From NCBI RefSeq assembly GCF_032362555.1, contig NC_083511.1, positions 10,850,001-10,914,000 on the forward strand: a DNA stretch of 64,000 bases, written 5' to 3'. Position 1 is the stretch's first letter. Every line of letters starts with the position of its first letter. This document shows positions 23,201-34,800 of the stretch, one piece after another. Under the pieces are notes generated by a model. That model saw only the letters and a program-made list of their open reading frames with translations, was not told the origin of the DNA and ran no database searches. This DNA is from Amyelois transitella. Lineage: Eukaryota; Arthropoda; Insecta; Lepidoptera; Pyralidae. The translations under genes and the position numbers were made by a program.

Positions 23201-23850
23201 TAGAAGAAATTGTGAAAATAATTAAAAGGTTGGACGATTCACTAAGCCCGGAAGAAGAAAACTGTGAGAAGTCTGCTGAAGAAAACGTGAATGAAGAAGC
23301 ACAAGGAATGAGTATGAAACAAAAATTACAAGAAACTATTCAGAGACGAAGAGTTACTATGAAAAGTAAAAAGAAAACAACAAATATTGATCTGGAAAGT
23401 TTGCTAAGAGTTGAAATGGCGGTATTTGAAAACGGCGGCGGAAGAGGTCAATATCTGACTAAATGTTTCGAATATTTAAAAACAATTCCACCTACCAGTG
23501 TGGAGGCTGAACGCGCGTTTTCAGCAGTTTCAAACGTTTGTAGCCGTGTGAGAAGTTCGTTGAAAGACAACAGTTTAGATGCACTAACTTTTTTAAAATT
23601 TCATTACCAACAGAAGTCTATCTGAGCTGTGGGTAATTTTTATTTAATTAGTAATTTTATTAAAGTAAATAGCTCTTTTAATGGTTTTTTATTTCTACTT
23701 ATAACAATAGCCCTTAGTTTCATTATAATATAGTTGTATGCCATTTTAGAAGGAAGCTTCAAATTCCGGAATTCCGGAATTCCGGAACTGGATTGCTTAA
23801 TATCAGAACTCAATTCCGGAATTGAAAAATGATCCGATATTCAAGCCCTA
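20222..23850 (+). mobile_element. Apparently whole hAT transposon
   Basis: The ends are TAGGGCTTGA and its complement TCAAGCCCTA, flanked on both sides by the same 8 bp, GTACCAAG (20214-20221 and 23851-23858), the target duplication size of hAT elements. Just inside both ends are repeated TTCCGGAATT motifs (20230-20320 and 23762-23825), which look like subterminal transposase-binding repeats. The element is 3629 bp long and encodes one long transposase. Perfect ends and open coding sequence point to recent insertion. Confidence 0.95.
20521..23625 (+). CDS. hAT transposase, BED finger and RNase-H-type core
   Basis: The main exon, 21579-23625, is open for 682 codons but has no early ATG. An exon ending in AT at 20522, before a consensus donor GTAAGT, and the acceptor TTTCAG at 21573-21578 would join as AT|G, making Met-Ser-Leu-Ser directly in frame. 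The protein shows a BED-type zinc finger (CKLC with a later His pair) near residues 20-60, the catalytic region SLDEYTS and LTSDGAA, a CLAH motif, a long acidic insert (about residues 280-345) and the C-terminal hAT block VEAERAFSAVSNVCSRVRSS. It should bind the element ends in the nucleus and cut and paste the element. The long open frame suggests it could be active. The 5' exon is my inference. Confidence 0.88.
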
Positions 23851-24286
23851 GTACCAAGTATGTACTTGGTGTCCCTTTCTACAAACTAGTTTGAGCAGCG
23901 ATCCCGTGAGAGGAGGACATACTGCAAGTGTTATTGTGAAAATATCCCTAAAGAGTAAGTATTTTGTTTTGATTTCTTCGATTTTTAACCGGATTAGTGT
24001 TCCTTGTTGCGTTTTCTTCTTTACTGCATGTAATTACGTGTCTATTTGGCTTTAAAATGTATCGTTATGTGTCTATTTATCATAAGACATGCGGTGTGTC
24101 TCTCAATGAACCATTTGGAAGTGGTCCACATTGAACCTAGTTAATTGTGTACCACTATCTGGTTTATTGTGTATTGACTTTGACTTTGACGTAAATATTC
24201 TGTTTTAAGGCAATTTCCTTTTTTTTTTGTTGTCAGCCAAATAAATTAAATCTGAAATATTCACCAACAATAGATATTCTTTCAGG

Positions 24287-25830
24287 ATGCCACGTGTGAA
24301 AGTACTCGTCAAGAAAAAGAGCAAGCAAACAGCTGAAACAATGTTAAAAGCATTAAAATTACATCGGGCAGGAGTGAGTATTCGACAAGTAGCGAAAGAA
24401 TTAGAAATCGCGTACCCAACTTTAAGAAGATACGTTACACGTAACCTGCAAGTCCCAATTTGTAAGCTCATGGATGAAAGGCTAACACCAAATTACGAGA
24501 ACCGCTCCATATTTACAAAGACGCAAGAAGTGGAATTAAAACATTACATTTTGGAATGTGCTTCAAAGTTGTACGGCTTGACTGTTAAAGATTGTCGAAA
24601 GGTAGCCTATCAAATGGCCAAGATTAATGGTATAGCAGTCCCAGATTGTTGGGGAAAGGACCAAATGGCATGGAAGGAATGATTTCGATGCTTTAAAAGA
24701 CGACGCTCCGACTTGTCTGTAAAAAAGTCTGAGGCATGTAGCCTCGCACGTGCTACTGCATTTAACCGAGAAACGGTAAAAAGTTTTTTTTACCAATTTG
24801 AAGACTGCAATGGAACGACATCCTTCTTTTGGAAATGGTTGTCGCATCTACAATCTAGATGCGACTGCTACTACCACTGTTCAAAGGCCGCCAAACAATC
24901 TATCAAAAGTCACTAGTGGGGAGAAAGGCACATTAGTTACGACATGTGCAATAGTCTGTGCCTCGGGTCAAAACTTACCTCCCGCTATGGTTTTCCCCCG
25001 TAAAAACCTGAAAGATATCATGCTGAACGGTGTCCCACCTGGCACACTAGGACTCACTTATAAGACGGGCTGGATGACATCGCAATTATTTGTAGAAGTA
25101 ATGAAACATTTCATTAAGCATACGAATGCAACTCCTGAAAATCCAGCTCTGCTGATTTTTGACAACCATGAGTCCCATCTGTCAATTGAAGCTTTAAACC
25201 TAGCCAAAGCGTCTGGAGTAACGGTCCTCACGTTGCACCCACACACTACATCAAAATTACAACCTCTTGACGTAGGACTTAATGGACCATTCAAAGTTTT
25301 TTATAATAATGCAATTGATTCATGGATGCTAAGACATCCTGGCTCCTCAATGACGATTTATAACGTGGCTGAATGTGTTGGCGGCGCGTATGCTAGGGCT
25401 ATGACACCTATTAACATAACTGCGGCTTTTAGGAAACGCGGTATTTTTCCCTACAACCCGGATATTTTCACGGACAGACTTTTCAGTCAGATGTCACAGA
25501 CAGACCGCAACCGCATGAAGCGGATGAACAACAACAAAATGCAGAAACACCAGCACACGATTCTGACGCTACTGATTGTGAAGAAATCCAAACATTATCT
25601 AGTCCTACTATTATGGATTCCGTTCCTTTAGATACGACCCCATTTCCAGACGGACTTATAAATGCTCCTGTAGAAAAATGCCCTGAGCAGAATATTTCAA
25701 CACCAGCACTCCCCAAACTTGTAGTAGAATCTAAACATACTATTCTTTCATCATCTTCGGCAATTCAAAGAAAATCTGAAGAAGACGGGAGCGCTTCAAG
25801 ACCAATTAATACAGTTGTCTCGGCAACCAG
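24287..25830 (+). pseudogene. Broken pogo/Tigger-type transposase gene
   Basis: Three frames carry successive parts. 24287-24682 begins MPRVKVLVKKKS and holds a helix-turn-helix (VSIRQVAKELEIAYPTLRRY). 24798-25631 holds the DDE core (NLDATATTTVQ, LLIFDNHESHLS, KLQPLDVGLNGPFK, RKRGIFPYNPDIF). 25500-25830 holds the acidic Ser/Pro tail. At least two frameshifts separate them (near 24680-24790 and 25500), so the gene is dead. The domain pattern is that of Tc1/mariner-superfamily pogo elements with a CENP-B-like N-terminus. The hAT element may lie in its 5' region. The end abuts a LINE fragment near 25840. Confidence 0.88.
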
Positions 25831-25837
25831 TACGAGT

Positions 25838-26060
25838 TCGTACCGTTTGATGTCGAGACACTTGGTCCTTGGGGCAAGGGCGCGCGGGAGCTTCAGAAGG
25901 CGCTCAGCAAACGTCTGAGGGAGGCAACAGGTGACCCTCGCGCGGGCAGCTTTCTTGCGCAGCGTTTTGCTATTGCAATACAGCCCGGGAATGCTGCCTG
26001 CGTGATGGGAACCCTTCCTAGGGGTCAAAATTTGAATAATTATGTTTTTAGTTTGTAATT
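25838..26060 (+). pseudogene. C-terminal tail of a LINE reverse-transcriptase ORF
   Basis: One frame reads ETLGPWGKGARELQKALSKR, then a stretch ending SFLAQRFAIAIQPGNAACVM and a stop near 26058. I know this block as the end of a non-LTR reverse-transcriptase ORF2 family in many invertebrates, but I cannot name the clade. No upstream RT is attached here, so it is a fragment. Confidence 0.6.
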
Positions 26061-26937
26061 TAGAATAGTTTTTTTTTATTATAAAATAATTAATATTAGT
26101 TTATATTATTTAATTAGGTATATTTGATTAATTGTATAAGATAATATATAAATTTTGACTCCATTTAGAAATATACTTCAGATTGCCTTATAAAAAACCA
26201 GTGCCAGTACATATCAACAATTATGACTTTGTGAATAAATTGACACAGAGAAATAAAATCATATCTTAGAAAAACGACACATAGTTCGAGACAGTTTTTT
26301 TTATTTTATTTGCAGTAAGCATTCTACCTTCGGTTGTCACTTACTCAACATCGTAAATTGATGCTCTGTCATAAAAATTCAAATAGTCGTAAAAAAGTGA
26401 ACAATTATAATTGTTTTAGAGCAGTGTTTGGAAATTAAGTTGTAAATTGTGCATAGAACTACTAATTGCCGTGAATTAGTGACGATACGTGTATAAACTG
26501 CTGTGAGAAAGATATTGCTTGACATTTAAAGCAATATTTTATAATTACCATAGACAATCGGTGTTGCCATCAAGAGAATAATCTACCAATAGTATTAAAT
26601 ATTATAACAATGGCGCATTGTTTCAAATGTAATTTAAAAATTGATGATAAATCTCCTAAAATTACTTGTAAAGGCTGCGTGATTTCCCTTCAGACTCAGA
26701 AATTGTGATATCTTTGTGATGACTGCAAAGAAGGCCTCAGACAGATACCAGACCTACGCAGACGCAGGTTGCAATTCTTCAGCAGCAAGTGCTAGATTTG
26801 CAGGCGAATCAATCTAACATAGTCAATCTAGACTCTGTAATTAACGAAATGGAGGAAAGAAAGAGCCGCAGCCGCAATCTTATCATTTTTGGAATCACTG
26901 AATCTAAGGCCAATCTGCCTGAAGAAAGAAAAGTTAG
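26046..26937 (+). repeat. Tandem duplicate A of the LINE 5' region
   Basis: About 890 bp starting TTTAGTTTGTAATTTAGAAT repeat directly at 26938. Copy A keeps the ATG (AACAATGGCGCATTG) of the PHD-like finger but lacks about 50 bp inside the finger. Copy B has ATA at that start codon but keeps those 50 bp. Confidence 0.9.
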
Positions 26938-27836
26938 TTAGTTTTAGTTTGTAATTTAGAATAGTTTTTTTTTTATTATAAAATAATTAATATTATTTAA
27001 TTAGGTATATTTGATTAATTGTATAAGATAATATATAAATTTTGACTCCATTTAGAAGTATACTTCAGATTGCCTTATGAAAAACCAGTGCCAGTACATA
27101 TCAACAACTATGACTTTGTGAATAAATTGACACAGAGAAATAAAATCATATCTTAGAAAAACGACACATAGTTCGAGACAGTTTTTTTATTTTATTTGCA
27201 GTAAGCATTCTACCTTCGGTTGTCACTTACTCAACATCGTAAATTGATGCTCTGTCATAAAAATTCAAATAGTCGTAAAAAGTGAACTATTACAATTGTT
27301 TTAGAGCAGTGTTTGGAGATTAAGTTGTAAATTGTGCATAGAACTACTAATTGCCGTGAATTAGTGACGATACGTGTATAAACTGCTGTGAGAAAGATAT
27401 TGCTTGACATTTAAAGCAATATTTTATAATTACCATAGACAATCGGTGTTGCCATCAAGAGAATAATCTACCAATAGTATTAAATATTATAACAATAGCG
27501 CATTGTTTCAAATGTAATTTAAAAATTGATGATAAATCTCCTAAAATTACTTGTAAAGGCTGCAAGCGTCTTATATGTAATAAATGTAGTGGTTTATCTG
27601 CAACCGAGATGCGTGTGATTTCCCTTCAGACTCAGAAATTGTCATATCTTTGTGATGACTGCGAAGAAGGCCTCAGACAGATACCAGACCTACGCAGACG
27701 CAGGTTGCAATTCTTCAGCAGCAAGTGCTAGATTTGCAGGCGAATCAATCTAACATAGTCAATCTAGACTCTGTAATTAACGAAATGGAGGAAAGAAAGA
27801 GCCGCAGCCGCAATCTTATCATTTTTGGAATCCCTG
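26938..27836 (+). repeat. Tandem duplicate B of the LINE 5' region
   Basis: Second copy of the 890-bp unit, continuing without a break into the rest of ORF1. Near its end it lacks about five bases that copy A has (ATCTAAGGCTGCCTGAAG versus ATCTAAGGCCAATCTGCC), which shifts its ORF1 frame. Confidence 0.9.
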
Positions 27837-30810
27837 AATCTAAGGCTGCCTGAAGAAAGAAAATCTTATGATAAGGATCAGGTCTCTACTGCGCTGGCAT
27901 CAATACCAACCGCGAGCTCAGAGATAATTACTATCTTCCGTTTGGGTAAACCGACCGCTGCTGCTGAAAAACCGCGCCCTATGAAAGTAGTACTTTCCAA
28001 TAAGCAAAGTGCTATTGGTGTATTAAAAAATAAAGCCAAGCTACCAAGTTCTATCAAAGTAAAGGCTGACTTGACACCATATCAACGGGACCAACTCAAA
28101 AAACTAAGAGAAGAGCTAGCAGTCAGAATAGAAAAAGGCGAACAAAATTTAACTATTAAATACATAAATAATGTACCCAAAATTGTATCTACTACAAAAA
28201 TCTAGTACACCGAAATGTCACCGAGCTCTCCATACTATACACGAACCTGGCTTCCTTAACGGCAAAATTCGATCTCTTTCCAATTGAAGTAAACAAATAC
28301 AAACCTTCATTTATATTTATAACAGAAACACATCTAAAACTTAAGGTTGCTGACAGTCTTGTAAACATCGATGTGTATACACTTTGTCGCCTGGACAGAG
28401 ACGGCAGAGATGGTAGAGGATGTGAACGAATTCAACAATATTCCGATCAGGGTGAAAGAAAATACCAGTTATTATCACAGAGAAGTAGAAGCACTGTGGC
28501 CAGATGTACAATACGGACAACTTCAGCTGCTTATGGCCTGTGTTTATCGCCCTTCTTCAAATATATTTAAAAATACAGATGAAATCCTATTGAATATGAT
28601 AGAAAAAGCTGCATATGAAGAAAATGTCATTATAATAGGAGATTTTAACTTGCCTAAGTTGGAATGGCCCCTAATAATTACCAATAAACTGGATAAATTA
28701 CACGAAAGCTTTGTCACTATGTACTCCAATAGTAATCTCTCCCAACTTATCACTCAAGTCACCCGTAAACGCAACAATCAAGAATCTCTGTTGGACCTCA
28801 TACTATGCAATGATGAAAACCTAGTAACTAATATCCAGTAGCTCCCACCCATTGGTAAAAGCGACCACCTCGTGCTACTATCCAAAATACAAGTTATTAA
28901 TAACAGCAATAAAGTCGCATCTAAGAGTATTTTATTGGATTATCGGAATGCTGATTTTAACAAAATCAATACGCATTTACAAATTAATATGAGAATCAAC
29001 GAAAACAACATTATTGAAATGTGGCAAAATTTAACGGCGCCAAGGCATTTTATGGTTACATTAGAAAACAGCTTAATTCAAAAGTATCAGTACCTAATAT
29101 CGTAAAAGGGAAATCGCAAGAACTGGTTGAAGAACCCCAAGACATCGCAGGACTTTTTGCAGATCAGTTTGAAAGCAGTAATACTCAAGAACCTGATGGA
29201 CCAATGCCTCCCATTGTTATGCCTCAAATTGGAAACTCAATTGAACTAGTTGAGTTCACTTCTCAAGCTGTACATGACGCCATACAGTCCTTTGAAGATA
29301 GCACATCTGCAGGTCCAGATGGTATTCCCACTGTTCTACTGAAAAGATGCTCATTTAATCTGGCTGAAACATTAGCTGCAATCATGAACAAATCGATGGA
29401 AGTTGGTAATGGAAATTGGCAACGCTGATTCCGATTTACAATAAGGGAGATAAACTAGTTCCTGCTTACTTTAGGCCAATAAGCCAGACTAGTATTGTTT
29501 GTCGTGCCATGGAGAAAATCATAGCAGAAAGATTAAGACAATTTATATCTCAAGAACACATCATTATAAATGAACAGCACGGGTTTGTGTCAAAAAGGTT
29601 AATAACAACTGATTTACTGCAATGTTTATCCCAATGGATAAAAAACCATGATAGTGGTATGCCAACTGATGTTTTATATTTAGACTTCGAAAAGGCCTTT
29701 GACCGTGTGCCTATCCAGAGACTTTTACATAAGTTACAACATCTAGGCATTCATGGAAAACTATTCGTATGGATCAAAGATTTTTTGACTGGCAGATATT
29801 TTTGTGTCAGAGTGGGCATTATCCTTTCAAGTTCGCGAGCTGTACTCAGTGGTGTCCCACAGGGCTCCGTTCTTGGACCGCTCCTCTTCATCCTATATTT
29901 GACGGATCTAAAACAAACTTTGCAGTTACCCCTCTCACTGTTTGCTGATGACACGAAATTCTTTGGCAATCCCAACTTGCAATCTACAGAAATACAAAAA
30001 GCGCTTACCGATATTTCTGATTTGACCAAAGATTGGCTTTTGTCACTTAACGCTGACAAATGTACTGTTTTACACATGGGGAAGAAGAATCCTCGTAACT
30101 AATACTATCTGGGCAATAAAGAATTAACCTCTGTAGACTCATAAAAAGACCTTGGCATAACAGTAACCAGTGATTTAAAATGGGAGACACATATAGTTAA
30201 TATTGTCAAGAAGGCAAACTCTATGCTGTATCTTGTTCGCAAATCGTTTATGACTCTCACATCAAAAATATTCTTGAAAATATATAAAACGTATATAAGA
30301 CCATTGTTGGAGTTTGGGTATGTGATCTGGGACCCATACTTTAAGAAGGATAAAACACTTCTTGAAAATGTACAACGTAGAGCTACAGAGATGGTAAAAT
30401 CACTGCGAAATATGTCATATGAGTGTAGATTAAAAGAATTAAAATTGACAACACTTGAGACGCGAAGAAGCAGAGGATTAATTGAGACGCATTAATTGAA
30501 ACTTATAAAATACTCACAGGATACTATGATGTGACAGACCTTCGAGCATTGTTTCAACTTTCTACCAATAAGCGGCTGAGGGGTCACTCGTTAAAGTTAT
30601 GCCGCACAAAAGCTAAAAAGAATCCACTTCAAATTTTTCTCCCTAATCGTGTTGTTACAGACTGGAACAAGCTCCCTACGAGTGTCATAACTGCTCCTTC
30701 AGTCAATTGTTTTAAGAATCGGCTAGACAAACTTTAAAAATCTCCAAGCATCAAAATTCACACGCATCAGCTTAATGAGCTGCTAGTGTGTTTAAAGTAT
30801 ATAATAATAA

Positions 30811-31424
30811 TAATAAGTAAATAGCGTCTGATGCATTGAAATGCATTAAAAAATTCGACCGTCTTTCATTTCTATGTACGGCCATATTGGCTATCAATAA
30901 AATATCACAAAAATATTTACAAACTAAATAAATACTATTGAATACATACAATTTTAAAAGGAAACTTCATAGAAGCATCAAAAGAATCAAATTCCTAATT
31001 GTTTTTATACAAATAGATTTTTTGATATAATTCCAATCAACAGATAGGAACGGATTTATTAAATGAAATAAATTTTTTATTAATTTTTAAATAACATATT
31101 GCGAGCTCTATATTATGGCCAAAAGCATTGGAGAACCGATATAATAAACTTTAAAACTATATACAGTGCTATTATTTAAGGAATAAAAAGTTCCTTATTC
31201 ACCAAACGGACAAATATTGGTATTTAAATAGAAATTACATAGTAATGGTATGTACATTTTATAATGTGTTATTTAATTAAATAAAATATATCAGAACAGG
31301 ACAAAGGCACCACATAGTGTTACAATAGTTAGTGCATCGAAAATTTCCAATAAAGTCGGACAAATAGGAATTTCTTTGAAAATTCGATGTATACTTGCAA
31401 CACTAAGGTGTACGCAAATTTCGA
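30811..31424. other. AT-rich gap, nothing recognised
   Basis: About 600 bp of AT-rich DNA between the LINE tail and the SINE. I see no ORF, tRNA or repeat that I can name. Confidence 0.5.
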
Positions 31425-31690
31425 TGGCGTCTGTACCGCTGCGGTAGTGTGTTTGTCAGCGACACAGGTCTCGGGTTTGAATCCCGGCCAGGGCAAGATG
31501 AGAATCGAACTTTTTCTTATTGCCCTGTATCTTGAATGTTTATCAATATAAGTATTATTATTAAATATAGTATCATTGAGTTGGTATCTCGTAATGCAAG
31601 TTTCGAACTTACTTCGAGACTTAATCTCAATCTATGTAATTTGTCCCGTATACATTTATTTTATTTATTTACACTTACGTCACTTACACA
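31425..31690 (+). mobile_element. tRNA-derived SINE (SINE-A)
   Basis: The tRNA-like head with GGTTTGAATCCCGGCCAGGG (box B) is followed by the family body and a tail ATTTATTTTATTTATTT. It lies antisense just beyond the SCYL2 stop codon, so its tail gives AATAAA motifs to the SCYL2 strand. Confidence 0.85.
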
Positions 31691-31811
31691 GACTTCAGAT
31701 TTTAAAACCAATAACTGTAAGCAGTCGAATAAATAACTCAATAAGTAATTTTTTACTGCAAACAAAATGCATCATCCTTACTGCGCACTCTAGAAATCCT
31801 TTATAATTATT

Positions 31812-34800
31812 CTAACTCAACAAATCCACCATTTCGCTGCTATTCAACTTTTTGACATTATTATTACTCTGATTGCTACTCTGTGATTGGCTGTTGGGCA
31901 GAAGGGATTCAAACGCTGACCAATCCTGTTTCTTCTGTTCTTGATTACTAGCCCATTTGCTGTTGTAATTCGTCGTGTTATTTGTATTCTTTCCCGACCA
32001 TCCTAATTGCGTTTCGGTTAATGCTAATTGTGTATCAAACCCTGGTGGAGCGCTTTGTTGGTATGTGTAATTTTGTGTTGGTGAAGTGTAATTTTGTGTT
32101 GGTGATGTGTAATTTTGTGTTGGTGATGTGTAATTTTGTGTTGGTGAAGTGTAATTTTGTGTTGGTGAAGTGTAATTTTGTGTTGGTGAAGTGTAACTTT
32201 GTGTTGGTGAAGTGTAATTTTGTGTTGGTGATGTGTAATTTTGTGTTGGTGAAGTGTAATTTTGTGTTGGTGATGTGTAACTTTGTGTTGGTGAAGTGTA
32301 ATTTTGTGTTGATGAAGTGTAATTTTGTGTTGGTGATGTGTAATTTTGTGTTGGTGAAGTGTAATTTTGTGTTGGTGACATATAACCTTGTGTTGGTGAC
32401 GATATGTTGTAATTCGGCCTGTTCGTCGCTGACGCCGGTTTGTTAGTGAGTTGTGTCAGGTTGGACTGTAGGAGGGAACTAGTTAAGTCCACAGGTTTCG
32501 GCTGCTGTCTCGGTGGCGCCGCTAAAGCCTTCGGAGGGGGCTGTTGAGAGAATTTTCTGACCGTTTCTTGTTGCTGTGCAAGCCTGCAGAATACAGAAAA
32601 AAAATATATTGAATTTTAGTTTATTTGTTTAACTATTAATACTATTTTTTTTTATGTAACTTTAGTAAAAAAGAAACACATTAACTTCCTACAGTTTAAT
32701 GTGGATAGCTCATTGAGTACTTATGGGGTGGTGGCTAATTAATGATTTTCATAAAATAAACTTGGACTTGGGTGCCGTGTGGTTCCCGGCACAAATAGAA
32801 AAAATAATAGTACCACTCCATCTCTTTCCCATGGATGTCGTAAATGGCGACTAAGGGATATCCTTACAAACTTGGGATTCTTCTTTTTGGGGGCTACGGG
32901 CTACGATTCGCGTCTGACCTCCGCAACCTTTGCACGAGAACCTAACCCGTATTGAGTCGAACATGGTTACACATCCAATTTCCTGAATGTGCAGGTTTCC
33001 CCACGATATTATCCCTCACCGTAGGAGCATAAATATCTATTCACTAATACAAAGTATCGAAAAATTAAATAAAAAGAGTCTGTTGCGACGTCCCTACGCC
33101 ACAAGTCATAACAGCCAATCACGCGACGATATCAGCCAATAACAGCGAAGAGTCTAAATCGCGCAAGCAAAGATTTCACAGATTGGAACATAAATACGAC
33201 CAGACACAACACCGTCTGTCGCGCGGTTCCCCAGGCATCACACCAGCCTGGCTGAAGATCTTCCCTTTGGTGGCGTTCCAGCCCGAACTATCACTCCTGC
33301 TACAAGTCTTACCTCTGTTTATCCTCCATCGTGAGCGACCCATCTCCAACACTGGCCATAGCGGGATCAGCTTTCTCTTGAGTCTTGCCAAATGTGAATG
33401 TGTCTAGCCCTAAGCCGGAGAACATTTTGTCAATGTCCGTTTGTACCGCCGGCGCCGCTACCAGGGTGTCAGAAGTAGATGATAGGGCGTGTTCCATTAC
33501 TCTGAAAAAAAAATTGTTAATTAATAACACCTAGTCTGGATCTTCGATATTATATAATTCAAGATCTAACTATGTAATTTATCGTGTATATACATATAGA
33601 TGTGATCATATGTAATCACGTTTATATTTGTTGCGGGGTAAACATAGCTAACAGTCTTGAATGTCTGATAGGCGACGTTCAGCTGTACGGCCAAATGATG
33701 GAATTGAGACACAAAAAATGTCAGACTGTTAGCCCGGCGCCTACAAAAATGAGCCAAGTTTATAAACCAATTCCTTAGTCGCCTTTTACGACATCCATGG
33801 TATAAAAATGGAATGGTTCTATTCTATTAACCGGGTACCACACGGCATTCAGGCGACTTGCGTACAACACAAAAATCTTGAATAACATACTTGGACTCGT
33901 TCTGTATTGAGTTCAGTTGTTCCAACTTTGCTCTGTGCTCGGTTTCCACCTTGGCTATCATCTGTTTGACCAGGGTGATGAGCGCGTTGAACTGGTTGAG
34001 GGTAAGTCCGTTCTCCACGCACAGCGGGATGAGGAACGGTAGGACTTTTGTGGCCATCACCTCCTTGGTGATGCCCAGTTTCTTGTGGCCGAGGGCCAGT
34101 TTGTATATCCCTGGAATATTGAGGAGTGTTATTAGACTTTAGGTCTTCAGGTCAATTAAGTGAATATCTTATCGGAATACTGGGTTTGATTCTTAAGGTG
34201 GATATTTGTATTTTTTAATTATTTATACATTTATACATAAAATCAAGAGAGAATTAGACTTTATGTAAATTCCTGTCTCTGTATCATGGCACGCGCGACG
34301 CCGTTATTATCGCGCGAAGCTGAGTGGTTTAAGACACTCATTCCTCTCAACTCTGTCATACAATATAAAAATTAAACAATCTTAAATTTATAAAAAGGAT
34401 GAGGATCTACTTGTTATTACAAGACAAACTATCGTGGCACTTTGAGTTACAAAGGCAACCATTTTTCTTGCAGAGACACCTTTTTGACCTTGGTCGGAAC
34501 AGTTTTAACTGGCTCTCTTCGGAAAAACGCGTGTTGTCTAGTAAGAACTTGTTTTAACTGATATTTCGTAGCATTTTTTCAATAGTGTCAAATAACCTAT
34601 TCATAACAGTTTCTGCAACTTTATTTCTTCTTTTTAAAGAACAATTTCTTGGTCCTGGTTGTGGTTCACTATAGTTTGAATTTCTTTCTTGCATTTTCTG
34701 ATGTCTCTCAATCCTTTGAATAATTTTTTTTTTGTTTCATTGTGATCTATTCTTGAAATCATCATTCTTCTTTCAGTTCTTTGATCTAATAAAAATGTTC

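Larger units (their letters stand above)
26046..30810 (+). mobile_element. Broken CR1-type LINE with duplicated 5' part
   Basis: Order: two copies of the 5' untranslated/ORF1 start region (26046-26937 and 26938-27836), rest of ORF1 (to 28203), endonuclease part (28371-28841), reverse transcriptase (29021-30102, then 30223-30737) and an (ATA)n-like tail near 30800. ORF1 opens with a PHD-like finger (CFKCNLKIDDKSPKITCKGC) and continues with NLIIFGIPES. The RT has GVPQGSVLGPLL and FADDTKFF. The C-terminal RRSRGLIETH and KLPTSVITAPSVNCFKNRL blocks suit the CR1/L2/Daphne group. Several frameshifts and deletions break both ORFs; the endonuclease N-terminal part is missing. Confidence 0.85.

Noticed and set aside
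32064-32399. CRISPR-like array
   Set aside because: The 21-bp units are contiguous with no unique spacers and are coding in a eukaryotic gene.
31982-32446. Plus-strand 154-codon ORF with repeated CNFVLVK/M
   Set aside because: It is the antisense shadow of the in-frame SPTQNYT minisatellite of SCYL2; a stop-free repeat unit opens other frames too.
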